DNA of 10,608 bases from Eimeria necatrix (lineage: Eukaryota; Apicomplexa; Conoidasida; Eucoccidiorida; Eimeriidae): NCBI RefSeq assembly GCF_000499385.1, contig NW_013651789.1, positions 1-10,608 of the forward strand. The letters are read 5' to 3'. This document shows positions 1 to 8,730 of this stretch, one piece after another (the stretch's first letter is position 1; every line of letters starts with the position of its first letter). The notes under the pieces are model-generated. The model searched no databases. It was not told where the DNA came from and saw only the letters and a list, made by a program, of their open reading frames with translations. The position numbers and the translations under genes were made by a program.

Positions 1-326
1 AAACCGACTCCACAACGTCAATTACCCAGACAGCATCATTGGAGAAAACGCACCTCCTTCAATTGCCACAGTTACCTCGCGAGTCATCCCGCTTTCTGTT
101 CCCTGCGCTTCTGTCATGACCCTTCCACTGCCGCTCTGCAAACACCAATCCGCTCCAGCACAGCAGAAGTGCCGTTACTTCAAACGCACACCCGCCTCCT
201 CCTGACTCCATCCTTCTAACCATCAACCGCACCTACGAGGTCTCAATCGACATGTCCACGCACCCATCCCTTGACAACCTGCCGTGGCACTTGCCTGCAG
301 CGTCCACCGCTACAGTCTCATGACAA

Positions 327-378
327 CCCAACAAAAATCACTGCATCCACGGCCCAACAAGAATCACTGTATCCGCAT
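327..378. repeat. 26-bp tandem repeat, two copies
   Basis: Copy 1 (327-352) and copy 2 (353-378) abut. Both begin CCCAACAA and share the core AATCACTG; they differ at a few positions near the core and at the end. The more diverged copies imply an older duplication than the 96-bp and 65-bp repeats on either side. Confidence 0.75.
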
Positions 379-393
379 CCCACATACCAAGCA

Positions 394-604
394 TTCAACA
401 CGTAAAACAGCCCTCATATCCCACGCATTCACCGACTCCTTCTCACGAGCAAATGCCGCATCACCCAACACCGAAACCGACTCCACAACTCACGAGCAAA
501 TGCCGCATTTCAACACGTGAAACAGCCCTCATATCCCACGCATTCACCGACTCCTTCTCACGAGCAAATGCCGCATCACCCAACACCAAAACCGACTCCA
601 CAAC
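394..604. repeat. Two-copy 96-bp direct repeat at 115-bp spacing
   Basis: Bases 394-489 match 509-604 with only two differences that I can see (a404/g519 and g473/a588). The 19-bp spacer between the copies, 490-508, is itself an extra copy of an internal segment: TCACGAGCAAATGCCGCAT occurs at 443-461, 490-508 and 558-576. The arrangement fits unequal exchange or slippage that copied an internal piece into the junction. Confidence 0.92.
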
Positions 605-660
605 GTCAATTACCCAGACAGCATCATTGGAGAAAACGCACCTCCTTCAATTGGCGCAGT

Positions 661-3600
661 AGCTGCTCGGCTGTCCACTTTTTGTGTTTTGTGCGTCGCT
701 GGCAGGATCGTGAGACTGTTGTTCAGCAACCACGAATGCTCCGCATCACAGTGGGAGTGGGTTCGCTCCAATTGCGCTCGCGAATTTGTTTCGTAGTGCA
801 CAGCGTGGTTGTGTGAGAGAAGAGGAACGGCTACATGATTTCGACCAGCTGAGCTGTGTCGTTGAACAAAATGCAGTTTCCTGCAATAGAAGACACGGGA
901 GTTGGACGCCTTAGCGACTTGTCTTGATCAGCTGCCCTTGTTGTGATCGTGAGCTGTCAATTTGCAAGCAGCGCAGCTGTTCCACAATCGACTGGCGTCT
1001 CAGTATCGGAAACATAAAACTTAGTCGTCCTTGCTAGGGCAAGCTGCCGCTGAACTTCTTTGCGTAGGGGCGTTTTGATGGGGCGGGTTTGTCCGACACA
1101 TACCTTCAACTGGCTAGATTTCCATTCATTCAATTCAACGTCGAGGTTCGGAAAATTGCCAAAATCGTACCCGTTCTACTGCAGCTCGGCCATTTTGACC
1201 GTTCAGTGCAATGCATCTGTCGCCGTTCTCCAACATAAGTGTCGCGCGGCTTTTCTCGGTCGTCATCTCAGTCTGTACATTCGCTCCCTCCCTTTGTGAA
1301 TGATTTTTGAGTGTGTTGGGCATGCAGGTAGCGCCATAGTGATGACAGAACTAGGCATATTTCCAACGTATTGAAAACTGTGCTCACACCACATCATGAA
1401 TCGCTAGCTTCGTAACCTCCGGCACACAACCGAACTTTACTGGATACAAAATTACACTCACACGTGCCGTGCCCAATATAACCTGTATTTCATACTGAAA
1501 CAAAGAGAATTGCTAGCTCAACATTTCGTAGCTCTACCTGCATAATGCTACAGTCTTCATATTGCAAAATAATAAGTGCATGAATGTTACAGGCTGAAGG
1601 CATCAGCTGAGAAATTCATCACTACTGCTAAACCAGAAGCAGTTATCACAGTACAGGCAATCACCATACGCCGCTAGAAATAGCCTGCGTGTAAGAAACA
1701 TTAAAGACTCTACTACCCTTGAAAAATATTTCACAAGTGCAGGTGCCAGTCACACGTGCTTGACTGGCATCTACAAACTTCCTTGCCGAATCCAATATTC
1801 TCCTTATTGAAGCGATGGCCTTTGACTTCGAAGAGTCTGCAAGTCGTGATCTAGTCTGAGCCTTTTCCACATCATCCATGTTTTACGCGCGTCTTCTCCA
1901 GTGGCAAATCCCATCAGTGGCGTTAGGACCGCCAAGTACTAAATCAGTGCATCTGGCAAATAACCAGACCTCCTGATGGCCGTCAACGAAGGAGGCGTAA
2001 ACACGGGCCAGTCAAGAATCGTAGAAGTCTCCCACATGCCAATAGCAAATGGCATCTACACTCACTAAATGAGAATAAATGAGACTGGCTGCCCACAAAG
2101 TCACTTCTGAATGACGTTAGTTCATGGGCAGCAAATGGCATTTGCTATCTTCTAGGAGTCAGCTTTGGAACAAAGCTGCACACAGTAAGGCCTTTTCAGA
2201 CCCAAGCCCCTCCAGAGAATAGAAAAGCAACGAGCAACGAAGTACAAGCTCAAACAACACAGCAAATCCCAAAAGCCGACTTCGCTTGTCGCGGCGAGAG
2301 CTTCTCGTCTGCTCTGCGTCATGGTGCGCTTCATTGTGTCTGCCTGGAAGTTGGCACGGAGCTAGCATAAGAATTCATGTGTGAATATCTGTCTGCCGTG
2401 CAAGCCCAATAACAGCTCCACATCTCTTGTGCCAAATGTCACTTTAATTCCCATTTACTGGTGCCGCATGGCGTCCCTTCGAGCTGCAAAGGCCATAAAA
2501 CCGTCCATATGTCCCTCGACACTCAATGTTTCCACAAAGCAGCCCCTACGGCGAGAGCAGGAACAGCCCCTGTGCAACTCCACTTCTATGTGCTCCTTCC
2601 AGGCATTTTTCGAAAGATTTCGTTAAGGAACTGCATTTTGACACAGGAATATCAGCTGACCGAAATTGTGCCTCTAACAACAGCCTACAGTATCTCTGTT
2701 CGGCTACTGCTCACGCCAGCAAGCATAGCGCTGCACTCCTCCTTTCTGAATGTACAATTTTGCAACCAGCAGATATCTGTAGAATTCTCAACAAAGACGC
2801 ATATTCTAAAGCGTGGCAGAGGCCGTGAGAAAAATAAAACTGCCTGGCCTCATGTGACGCCCACCAGTAGAAACGAAGTCTCGCGTTCGTCGCCATTTGT
2901 CCCCAAGTGAGGGCAGATACAGCGGCAATCACTATCATCCTCTAACAATCCAAGGCTACTTATGCCGTGTTTATGATATGTAATGTCACTTCAGAAAATG
3001 TGCAGCGTATGTCAAGGCAACACAAAATGTATTTCTATAAGAAAAGCTCTTCGCCACGTTAATCGAATCGACACAGCTTTCGAGGCCGATTTCCCCTTAA
3101 CAAATGCCCACGCTTCTAGCTTTTAAATCGCATAAGACATCACCAGTGGTGAAAGCGTGAAAGCAGCCAACTATTTTCAGGCTATCCAGAGTGGTACCCA
3201 GAAAGAAGGCATCCATGAAGTTTCAAATATCATTGTGTGACAACTCACGCCAGCACTGCACAAGCAGCTTCTCTTTAGCGAGCTAGTGCAAAAGAAGGTA
3301 ATCCGTTTCGAGGTGACGCGGTATTTATTGGCATACACAGTTTTCCCCTCTTTTGGGCGTATCAGTCGGAAGCTTCGCTCTGAAAGCTTTCCTTCGAACG
3401 AATATTTGGCCACAAGCAAACTCCAAATCGTGCACTGCTTGCCGCCCTTAATGCCGAAGCAACGAGGTCATGCGCACGCTTCACGCTAGCGTGGTCGTAA
3501 CGCCTTTAAACTGTCAAAATTTAACCGGAGGTGCTTCTGTCAACAAACTTCAGCAGTGTGTGAGGAAATGGTGTGAAGCGAAGCACGCTATCTTTAAATG

Positions 3601-4083
3601 CATTCAGGCTGAGGGGCCACCAGAGGCTGGCCGGTCTCCCACTCATAATTGATGCACTGGAAGTTGGTGAACATGACAAGAAGCCCTGACTTGTTCAGCT
3701 GCTAGCCCGCTACAACACAAAAGTAGAGGTACTGGAATGCCCACCCAAGCCATGAATTTTGAATGTAGATTGTGAATGCTGTGGACGCTAAGGCAGGACA
3801 AAGAAAGCGCTTTGACTTGGCAAAAATGCAAGTGGTTTTCCAGCTGCTAGTGCTACTCAAGGGGTCAACAACTACTTGCAAAGGAGCAGTGCTCACGATA
3901 AGCAACAGCACACTTCAATGCCGAACCTAATGGGTATTGTACTGCCGTAGAGCAAATATATTCACTGAGGCTGATTAAGCCCGCAGCCCTGTTCCACTGC
4001 TCTACTTACTGTGTGGAAAATACCACTGTCCACACTTTTCCCCTTTCTCTTCCTATTTCGCCTTCCATAACATGGGCAAAGAA
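661..4083. other. Long stretch without a supportable gene
   Basis: Open frames here are short and overlap on both strands. The longest is 149 codons at 2461-2910 (+), whose translation has no domain, membrane segment or repeated pattern, and chance alone predicts about one such frame. I see no tRNA boxes, tandem array or transposon ends. The only structured element noticed is the foldback at 2042-2148. Any intron downstream of the minus-strand exon at 4090-4467 would run into this region, but I could not identify its acceptor exon. Confidence 0.6.
2042..2148. repeat. Nested foldback (inverted repeats)
   Basis: Outer arms 2042-2055 and 2135-2148 are inverted copies matching at 13 of 14 bases. 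Inner arms 2088-2095 (GCTGCCCA) and 2125-2132 (TGGGCAGC) are a perfect 8-bp inverted pair. The segment AGCAAATGGCAT also occurs twice in direct orientation (2044-2055 and 2130-2141), because the right arm is itself near-palindromic (GCAAAT-GGC-ATTTGC, 2131-2145). No flanking target-site duplication is evident, so a miniature transposon is not shown. Confidence 0.55.
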
Positions 4084-4089
4084 ACTTAC

Positions 4090-4467
4090 TAAACAATGAT
4101 GTCTCTTTCCCCTCGCTAGTCGCCGAACCGTTGGCCTGCCCCCATTTTGCATCGTGGAATTCAGCGTCTTGAAGCATTGTAGAAGAACAAAGGCAATCGA
4201 CGCTGCGGCAGCCAGTGTGCAGACAATAAGCACCTGTGAGGAGTGCTTATGTAGGTACTTTTTCGAAAAGACACTTTTAAAGCGAGCAAAGCCTTCAGCA
4301 TGCTGAGTCACTACATCAGGATGAAAAGCAGAAACGCGACCGTCCGATTGTGAATTCGTCGCAGCCGCTAGCACCGTCATCAATACGAAAAACGATAACC
4401 AAGACTTCCATATTCGAAAGGCAAGCATTCTGATGTTGGCAATGAGAGTACGATAAAAGACGAACAT
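4090..4467 (-). CDS. Candidate first exon: secreted/type I membrane-like protein, unrecognised
   Basis: An ATG at 4467 opens 126 codons to a strong splice donor (GTAAGTTT, first intron base 4089) directly after codon TTA, giving a phase-0 exon. Without splicing the frame runs on to 4006 (153 codons). An internal Met14 would start a good signal peptide: a basic/aromatic n-region (FRIWKSW), a hydrophobic core at residues 24-36, then polar TNSQSDG. A second hydrophobic segment at residues 78-98 (QVLIVCTLAAAASIAFVLLQC) is followed by a basic tail containing RRLARGKR. This suggests a short lumenal part of about 38 residues and a single-pass protein with its tail in the next exon. I do not recognise the family. 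Its start lies 26 bp from the oppositely directed candidate at 4494. A frame of this length can arise by chance, so the case rests on the two hydrophobic segments plus the in-frame donor. Confidence 0.35.
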
Positions 4468-4493
4468 GACCAGAACGGGGACTCCAGATCAAG

Positions 4494-4804
4494 ATGGCTG
4501 CTCTTCTTGGAGCGTGCTGTCACGCTTCAGTTGACTTTGTCAGGTGAAAATAATGAAGCAATCCAAGTAAGTGTTTAAAATTTCAACTGTAATTCATGTC
4601 AATGTGACGTTGGGCACCTGTAGAACTTATCCCTCTGCCACTATGATTCTGTTTCCGGCAGCCGCACAATGTCTCTTGTGGAGCTGAAGTTCACAGTCAT
4701 TGAGTTCAGAGTCATTGAAGAGTACCACGCCAATGCAGCCGGCTTCTTAGCTGTCTGCAGCACTTGCCTCGTAATTCTAATAGTGTTTGGGATTTCTCTC
4801 ATAG
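4494..4804 (+). CDS. Candidate two-exon gene start with one membrane segment, unrecognised
   Basis: Proposed exon 1 is 4494-4543: an ATG in the context AAGATGGCTG, 16 codons (MAALLGACCHASVDFV) and two bases, ending at donor CAG/GTGAAA. Proposed exon 2 is 4662-4804, entered at ttctgtttccggCAG and ending at donor ATAG/GTAACG. The 118-bp intron keeps the frame (phase 2), which is the main support. Exon 2 reads a charged, helix-like stretch (SLVELKFTVIEFRVIEEYHA) and then a hydrophobic segment (LAVCSTCLVILIVFGISLI). A third exon would need phase 1; 4992-5066 (acceptor gtgttatCAG) is in phase and ends in a stop, but it is weak. If splicing is not used, the exon 2 frame continues to 4905. No family is recognised. 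Confidence 0.3.
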
Positions 4805-5201
4805 GTAACGACAGTTTAACCGGGGATTGTTCTTGTGCAATGCAAATCCGATACACCCAGAGAATTGAAGCCACATTGAGGCATGCCACACAAGACAATG
4901 TGTGATTTTTTGTTGATCTTCACTTTTGTTAATTAAAGAGAACAAAATGTGAAATAGCTGTAGCATCCATTGCCGTAGGTCTCGTGTTATCAGCTCGCAA
5001 TTACCGGCTCGCACAGAGTCACGTTCAACTAGACCGCTCCAAATCGATTTTGTCGATAATGTCATAAAATCGGCCAGTAGTACTACCTAATCATCCCTGT
5101 ATACATATTATTTGATAACTAAAGAAATGAACAGAGCAATGAACGTTTGTACCTCCAGTACGACGGCTTCTGTGTTTCGTGTATCCAGAGGTCGCCGTGA
5201 C
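4805..5201. other. Interval between the candidate gene and the LTR; no clear feature
   Basis: A/T-rich sequence with short frames only. It contains the possible third exon of the preceding plus-strand model at 4992-5066, which would encode about 25 residues ending TCA TAA. I see nothing else that can be supported. Confidence 0.4.
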
Positions 5202-5272
5202 TGTAATGCGCAGGCACTACAATAGATACGCTGGTGAGCTATAGAGTACACCAGGATAGCTAACTGATGATC

Positions 5273-5278
5273 TATAAG
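5273..5278 (+). promoter_or_regulatory. TATA-like box in the putative LTR
   Basis: TATAAG in the context gatcTATAAGcgg lies 71 bp into the putative LTR, with a G/C-richer segment 20-40 bp downstream where transcription could start. Its position relative to the downstream AATAAA suits an LTR promoter. The hexamer alone is common, so this depends on the LTR call. Confidence 0.3.
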
Positions 5279-5506
5279 CGGCTAAGAGTCTGAGACGCGG
5301 ACTGAGCGCTGTAACTTCTTACTAGGAAAATAGAAAAGCAATTTATTTGCAAAATACCATATGTAAGCTAGAAATGTCTGCGAATGCCCTAAGATTAGGG
5401 CTGCCGACGACGCCGGCACCGCCTCACCGCACCAACAAGGCAAGAACCATGGGGAGTGACTTCTAGGAAATATGTTTTTCCGTACTTGAAACAAAATGGT
5501 CTTTTT

Positions 5507-5512
5507 AATAAA
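5507..5512 (+). promoter_or_regulatory. Polyadenylation signal in the putative LTR
   Basis: AATAAA sits 109 bp before the LTR end, followed by a G/T-containing stretch (TTGGTAGAGG). In an LTR this would mark the R/U5 border region. Support comes from its placement rather than from the hexamer itself. Confidence 0.35.
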
Positions 5513-5622
5513 TTGGTAGAGGTTACGCGACCGATGCGCCAGTAGAGGAGGTTTCATAGAACGCCCGAGCTGTGTGGCCGTTCAGCATTGTCGACGCTGC
5601 AGAGAACGCAGTGCACTACATT

Positions 5623-5640
5623 TGGGGGCTGTTCCGGGAT
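5623..5640 (+). other. Primer-binding site, tRNA-Pro type
   Basis: TGGGGGCTGTTCCGGGAT matches the complement of the 3' end of tRNA-Pro (TGGGGGCTCGTCCGGGAT) at 16 of 18 bases, differing only at positions 9 and 10. It begins with TGG, as expected for pairing with the CCA tail, and sits two bases after a terminal CA. A match this good to a given tRNA end is not expected by chance in 10 kb, which makes this the strongest single evidence for an LTR element. Proline tRNA priming is used by several Ty3/Gypsy-like elements and by gammaretroviruses. Confidence 0.65.
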
Positions 5641-5722
5641 ATAAAAACTAGTTTGTCCAGATCTGAGGGTAGAAATACTTTGCTTTAATAATTCGCAACT
5701 AGATATCTTAACTGAGTAAGGG

Positions 5723-5995
5723 ATGCACCTACGCAACGGACGCGTGGTCACTCCATTGCAACAGGAGGCTTTAACAATGTCAGTAAACAAATTGCCCTGT
5801 GAAACACCAACTCATCCTCGTCATGCTACTCCGAAACCCACTGCGGCAGACCGGCCGCATGGGAATAAGGAGATACCCCAGCAGGCGGCACCTATAATTG
5901 TATCAACGGCATGTCAGGGGACAGGGGACAAGCTGACGCACCCTGCTGACATTCCAACCTTTCTTCCCGTCCCCTCTTTGCTAGCTCTGGGCTGA
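5723..5995 (+). pseudogene. Truncated gag-like reading frame
   Basis: The 90-codon frame starts 82 bp after the primer-binding site. Its start (MHLRNGRVVTPLQQEAL) is charged and resembles the N-termini of Ty3/Gypsy-type Gag proteins; the rest is Pro/Thr/Ala-rich (for example HPRHATPKPTAADRPHG) and ends at TGA 5993-5995. Typical Gag proteins are several hundred residues with a capsid region and often a zinc knuckle, neither of which is visible. Later frames in 5996-6480 are broken by stops. I infer a decayed gene. An unrelated chance frame remains possible, although its position after the primer site argues against that. Confidence 0.4.
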
Positions 5996-6905
5996 AAATG
6001 CCGTTGTCCCATTCACACCTGTTGTGCATGTGGCAGTGAACTCTATGTTGCTGTTTGATTCAGAGAGGAGAGGTAGCAGCTCTCATCAACTATGGCGGAT
6101 ATCATACACTCTCGTGCCGCGACGTAACTGTTCCAAATCAAGATTACAGCCATGCTAGTCCACACTAGCATTCCTTTACTGGTGCCTGTCTCTATGCGCT
6201 ATAAAGTTTCTTCCTGCGGCAACACTGCCCTGAAAGCAACTAGTGCAGCTCTTCATGACCACTTAAAACAACTTGGACTCATACAGGGTTGCCCCTGCTT
6301 CCATGTTGTCAATTTCGGGGGGAGATATATCTTGTAGTCGGATGGATAGCTTTCGTTGGAACCCCCCTGAGTCTTGCTGACTTAGTGGCCTTCAGCATTC
6401 TTGACCTGCGACGGGTTTCACCAAGCTATGTGGTATTACTGGTACGCCTGCTCGCTTTGCAGAAGTCTCCACCACACTAAGCTAGGCGGCGATGCAGTTC
6501 ACAATGTCCTCACACCAGGTTAGACCCCACAAGTCAAAGGACTGTCTTGTCGCTTAAGCCAAAAAGTACTCGCTTAGTGCTGAACCTACTTGCTGCACTA
6601 TTTAATGTCTTGTCCTTCTGATTAGCTCATCATTACAGCGCTCAACAGTTGACTACTACACTTTCCAGCCGTGAATGTCACAACAGCGGCTGAACGCTTC
6701 CTTTGACCCTCTCCACTCGTCTGTTAGCTCCTTTCGGATTGTAGCTCGCAAACACTGAGCCAACTAGAAAATGAACTGACAGGCAGCACTCGGAAACGTT
6801 TCTCGCCTACTCCCGCTAGCATGCCCACTTTCTTTGTACTGTGGTAGGTACCTACAAGTGCCAATATTTTCTCTACTCACGTAGCATACCTTGTTCTTTC
6901 TGCAG
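5996..6905. other. Unassigned interval, possibly decayed retroelement interior
   Basis: Frames are broken every 30-60 codons. A short stretch at 6000-6062 reads VVPFTPVVHVAVNSMLLFDS and could be a remnant of an aspartic protease, but the expected glycine after Asp-Ser is missing and the frame shifts, so it is not called. The end of the interval (about 6880-6905) is a good polypyrimidine tract and AG acceptor for the following exon. No exon upstream with a matching phase-2 donor could be assigned. Confidence 0.35.
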
Positions 6906-7209
6906 GATACCAGTTAAAGACCTAACTTTCCGCAGCCCTGCGAGGGCTATCGAAAAACTGCAACTTCACAGAACCGAGCCTCAATTTGATAATGACTACA
7001 GGGAATCTCGAGAATGTCCCGACTCCCAGTCAGTTTTACAAAGGATACCCCATCCTACTTTAAACTCAAAGCCTGATGAACTCAGCAATTCGACCGTCGG
7101 CAACTTGGAGGCGGCGAAGGTGTACTCCGTGTGCGTGGTTTTCGAGGGCAGAATCCAAAAATACAAACAAAGCGTCTGCCTGAAGACAAAAGCCCGCGTG
7201 TATTCATGA
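6906..7209 (+). CDS. Candidate terminal exon with fibronectin-III-like end
   Basis: An excellent acceptor (cttgttctttctgcAG, AG at 6904-6905) opens about 101 codons to TGA at 7207-7209. The last third reads NLEAAKVYSVCVVFEG, a gap, then QSVCLKTKA. This resembles strands F and G of a fibronectin type III domain: an L-x(5)-Y-x-V-x-V pattern, then a closing strand ending in T-K-A. The two cysteines (codons at 7132 and 7177) fall where the F and G strands of FN3 domains in some leucine-rich-repeat membrane proteins are disulphide-linked. The earlier part (RIPVKDLTFRSPARAI and on) is polar and lacks the usual tryptophan of strand B, so the domain would be divergent or only partly encoded here. The preceding intron must be phase 2. 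No polyadenylation signal was seen close behind. The frame could be chance. Confidence 0.33.
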
Positions 7210-8648
7210 ACGTCTTCAAAATGCCGTACGTTGGTGAAGTGAGACTTGCCGGTCTTCAAAAATCACGCACAATTAGGGCTTTGCGCTGTCTAACGTCATT
7301 GACCATCGGTCGTTATTCTACGTATTTGCCTGCGCATAACCATGCAAAGTGCCACCTGCAAAAACTGTCAAACTGCACGTAGGAGCTCTAACTCTCTTCA
7401 AAAGGCATTGCGCATAATCAAGGCAAAGGGCGTTTTTCTTTTTTTCATTCGTCATGCAATCAGTTTCTGTCAGCCACATACTACTACCGTACGTCCTTAG
7501 CCCAGAACTACTCGCATCCGACTGCTCCAAAGAGGAGCAGTTCCAGAGCTTGGCGCCGAGTTAGTGGTGAATAGAGGGACGTCTTGTCTTTCTCTCCACA
7601 TGGTTAAGGAGTAATGGGCCGACAATGGAAACGAATGTCCGCTTTCAGTTGTCCTGTTTTGCTGGAAAGCGCGTCTTGATGAGCCTTTCCAGTTGTACTT
7701 GCAGCATAATGGCTCACTTCGGTAATAAGAGGGAGGTTGGGTAGTGCAGTACAAAGTTTGCGCTCCATTTTCAACCTGAAAGTTTTCTCTTCTGGTATTT
7801 TAACAGAACTCGAAAGCCACCGCTGAGCTTGCCACTGCAGCAAAATGTAAGCAACCGCATGTGAAAAATCTAGTCGGAAGTGTAAAATGCTGCTAGAATC
7901 TGCTGCCTGAAGGCTAGAAATGTTGTGTACTTCCACTATGGATACTAAGAGGTTACTGGCAGTACACATGCAGAATGTCCAGTTGTCATTAAACGCTTTT
8001 TATCAGCACCTCCCATCCTCAACTATCGAGAGGCAGCCTAGGGAGACGAGCGCCGCCATTTCTTAGTATGGAAATATAACTATCTGGCATTCAAATACTT
8101 CTATGTGTTGTCTGCTGACGTTATTTTGAAGGGTGACTTGGTGCGAACGCTGATATCTAGGCAGTAAGAGGCTGCTGCGTTACCTTCGGTGGCCGGCAAT
8201 GCATTGATGAAGCAGCCACCACAAGGAGCAGAGAACAAGTATCTTACTCCATTCCGCGCATCAATTGAAACTGCACAAATTTGACGTGCACACAAATCCA
8301 TTGTTGTCAGTGGCTGCCGTCAAAAATGCCTTCACAGCTTTTCCACGTGTGGAAATAAGATATGAGATCGCGTTCAGGATTGCGCGAGGAATTGCAGTTT
8401 CTCTATTAGGTGTTTCACGAACACTTCGACTGAGCTTAGATTGTAGTCTAGAGATGTACTTTTAATGCAGTTAATGTTGCACTCAGGCGTTTGGAGGCTT
8501 GCAGAAAGGGGAGCACTCAACTGGTACGAAACGATGATACTGCGACAGATAACATGAGCAGCCACTTCTATCACTGGTTTCTTAGTCGCTTTTTGGTGGA
8601 CTATTTCGCGTTCAATCACATACGTCGGCTTTCTACGTACTTTTCAAG

Positions 8649-8730
8649 TCCTGCTACGAAGTGTGAGAAGGGCAAAGGCTGCCAGATAGTGGGAAAATGC
8701 GAATTTTGTAATGAGGCGGAATGTGGATAA
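8649..8730 (+). CDS. Weak candidate: short cysteine-rich terminal exon
   Basis: The possible acceptor ctacgtacttttcAAG ends at 8648, and the frame then reads SPATKCEKGKGCQIVGKC and EFCNEAECG to TAA at 8728-8730. Five cysteines in about 20 residues (spacing C-x5-C-x5-C-x2-C-x4-C) suggest the end of a small disulphide-rich secreted protein, and an AATAAA follows 170 bp later. Short cysteine clusters also arise by chance, no upstream exon with a signal peptide was found, and the family is not recognised. Confidence 0.15.

Larger units (their letters stand above)
1..653. repeat. C-rich block of nested direct repeats (minisatellite-like), open at the left edge
   Basis: Positions 1-65 and 589-653 are identical over 65 bp, at 588-bp spacing; similarity then fades after CAATTG. 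Because the first copy starts at base 1, the array probably extends left of the window. Inside the block sit further repeats, listed separately. The + strand is strongly C over G: 421-480 has about 26 C and 8 G. All frames give Pro/Thr/Ser/His-rich peptides without a recognisable domain, so I see no reason to call coding. The exactness of the copies suggests recent duplication or ongoing homogenisation. It could be a satellite, a minisatellite, or part of a larger dispersed repeat. Confidence 0.85.
5202..5620 (+). repeat. Probable 5' long terminal repeat
   Basis: It begins TGTAATGC (5202-5209) and ends GCACTACA (5613-5620); these termini are inverted copies at 7 of 8 bases and carry the usual TG...CA ends. 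A TATA-like box (5273-5278) and an AATAAA (5507-5512) lie inside in the order U3, start region, polyadenylation signal, U5. The right end is fixed well by the primer-binding site two bases further on. The left end rests only on the terminal match and may be wrong. A second copy would be decisive, and none is in the window. Confidence 0.5.
5202..5995 (+). mobile_element. Degenerate LTR retrotransposon, 5' end only (LTR, primer-binding site, gag-like start)
   Basis: The parts appear in the order expected for an LTR element: a 419-bp LTR bounded by TG and CA (5202-5620), two spacer bases, a tRNA-Pro-type primer-binding site (5623-5640), an 82-bp leader, and an ATG whose product starts MHLRNGRVVTP. 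Many Ty3/Gypsy-type Gag proteins begin with a similar LR-x-G-[RK]-x-V motif (general recollection, not a search). The frame stops after 90 codons, and no reverse transcriptase (no YxDD), RNase H or integrase motif follows. No copy of the LTR is seen elsewhere in the window. I infer an old, truncated insertion; the right-hand limit is uncertain. Confidence 0.5.

Noticed and set aside
284..816. Overlapping short frames across the repeat block, Pro/Thr/Ser-rich
   Set aside because: They follow from C-rich repeated DNA with few stops. Several frames are open at once, and the repeat periods (115 and 588) are not both multiples of three, so no frame is kept.
1661..1879. Minus-strand 72-codon frame with a helix-like charged start (MDDVEKAQTRSRLADSSKSK)
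   Set aside because: The start looks protein-like, but the length is within chance, no clear donor ends the helical part, and no family is recognised.
2461..2910. 149-codon open frame on the + strand
   Set aside because: About one stop-free run of this length is expected by chance in six frames of 10.6 kb. The product shows no domain, signal peptide or convincing membrane segment, and other frames are open over it.
3177..3419. Minus-strand 80-codon frame with some cysteines (SCLCSAGVSC)
   Set aside because: A chance-length frame overlapped by a plus-strand frame of similar size, with no family recognised; a transposase-like zinc cluster could not be supported.
3482..3493. 12-bp palindrome CACGCTAGCGTG
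   Set aside because: Perfect palindromes of this length are unremarkable in 10 kb, and nothing nearby gives it a role.
5386..5401. CCCTAA/TTAGGG telomere-like motif
   Set aside because: It is a single small inverted repeat (GCCCTAA-GA-TTAGGGC), not a tandem array, so it gives no support for a telomere.
7604..7969. 121-codon frame on the minus strand, with a possible internal exon 7776-7834 (acceptor attttgctgCAG, donor CAG/GTTGAA)
   Set aside because: The splice sites look good, but the exon would be only 59 bp, no partner exon in phase was found and the product resembles nothing I know. The whole frame is within chance length.
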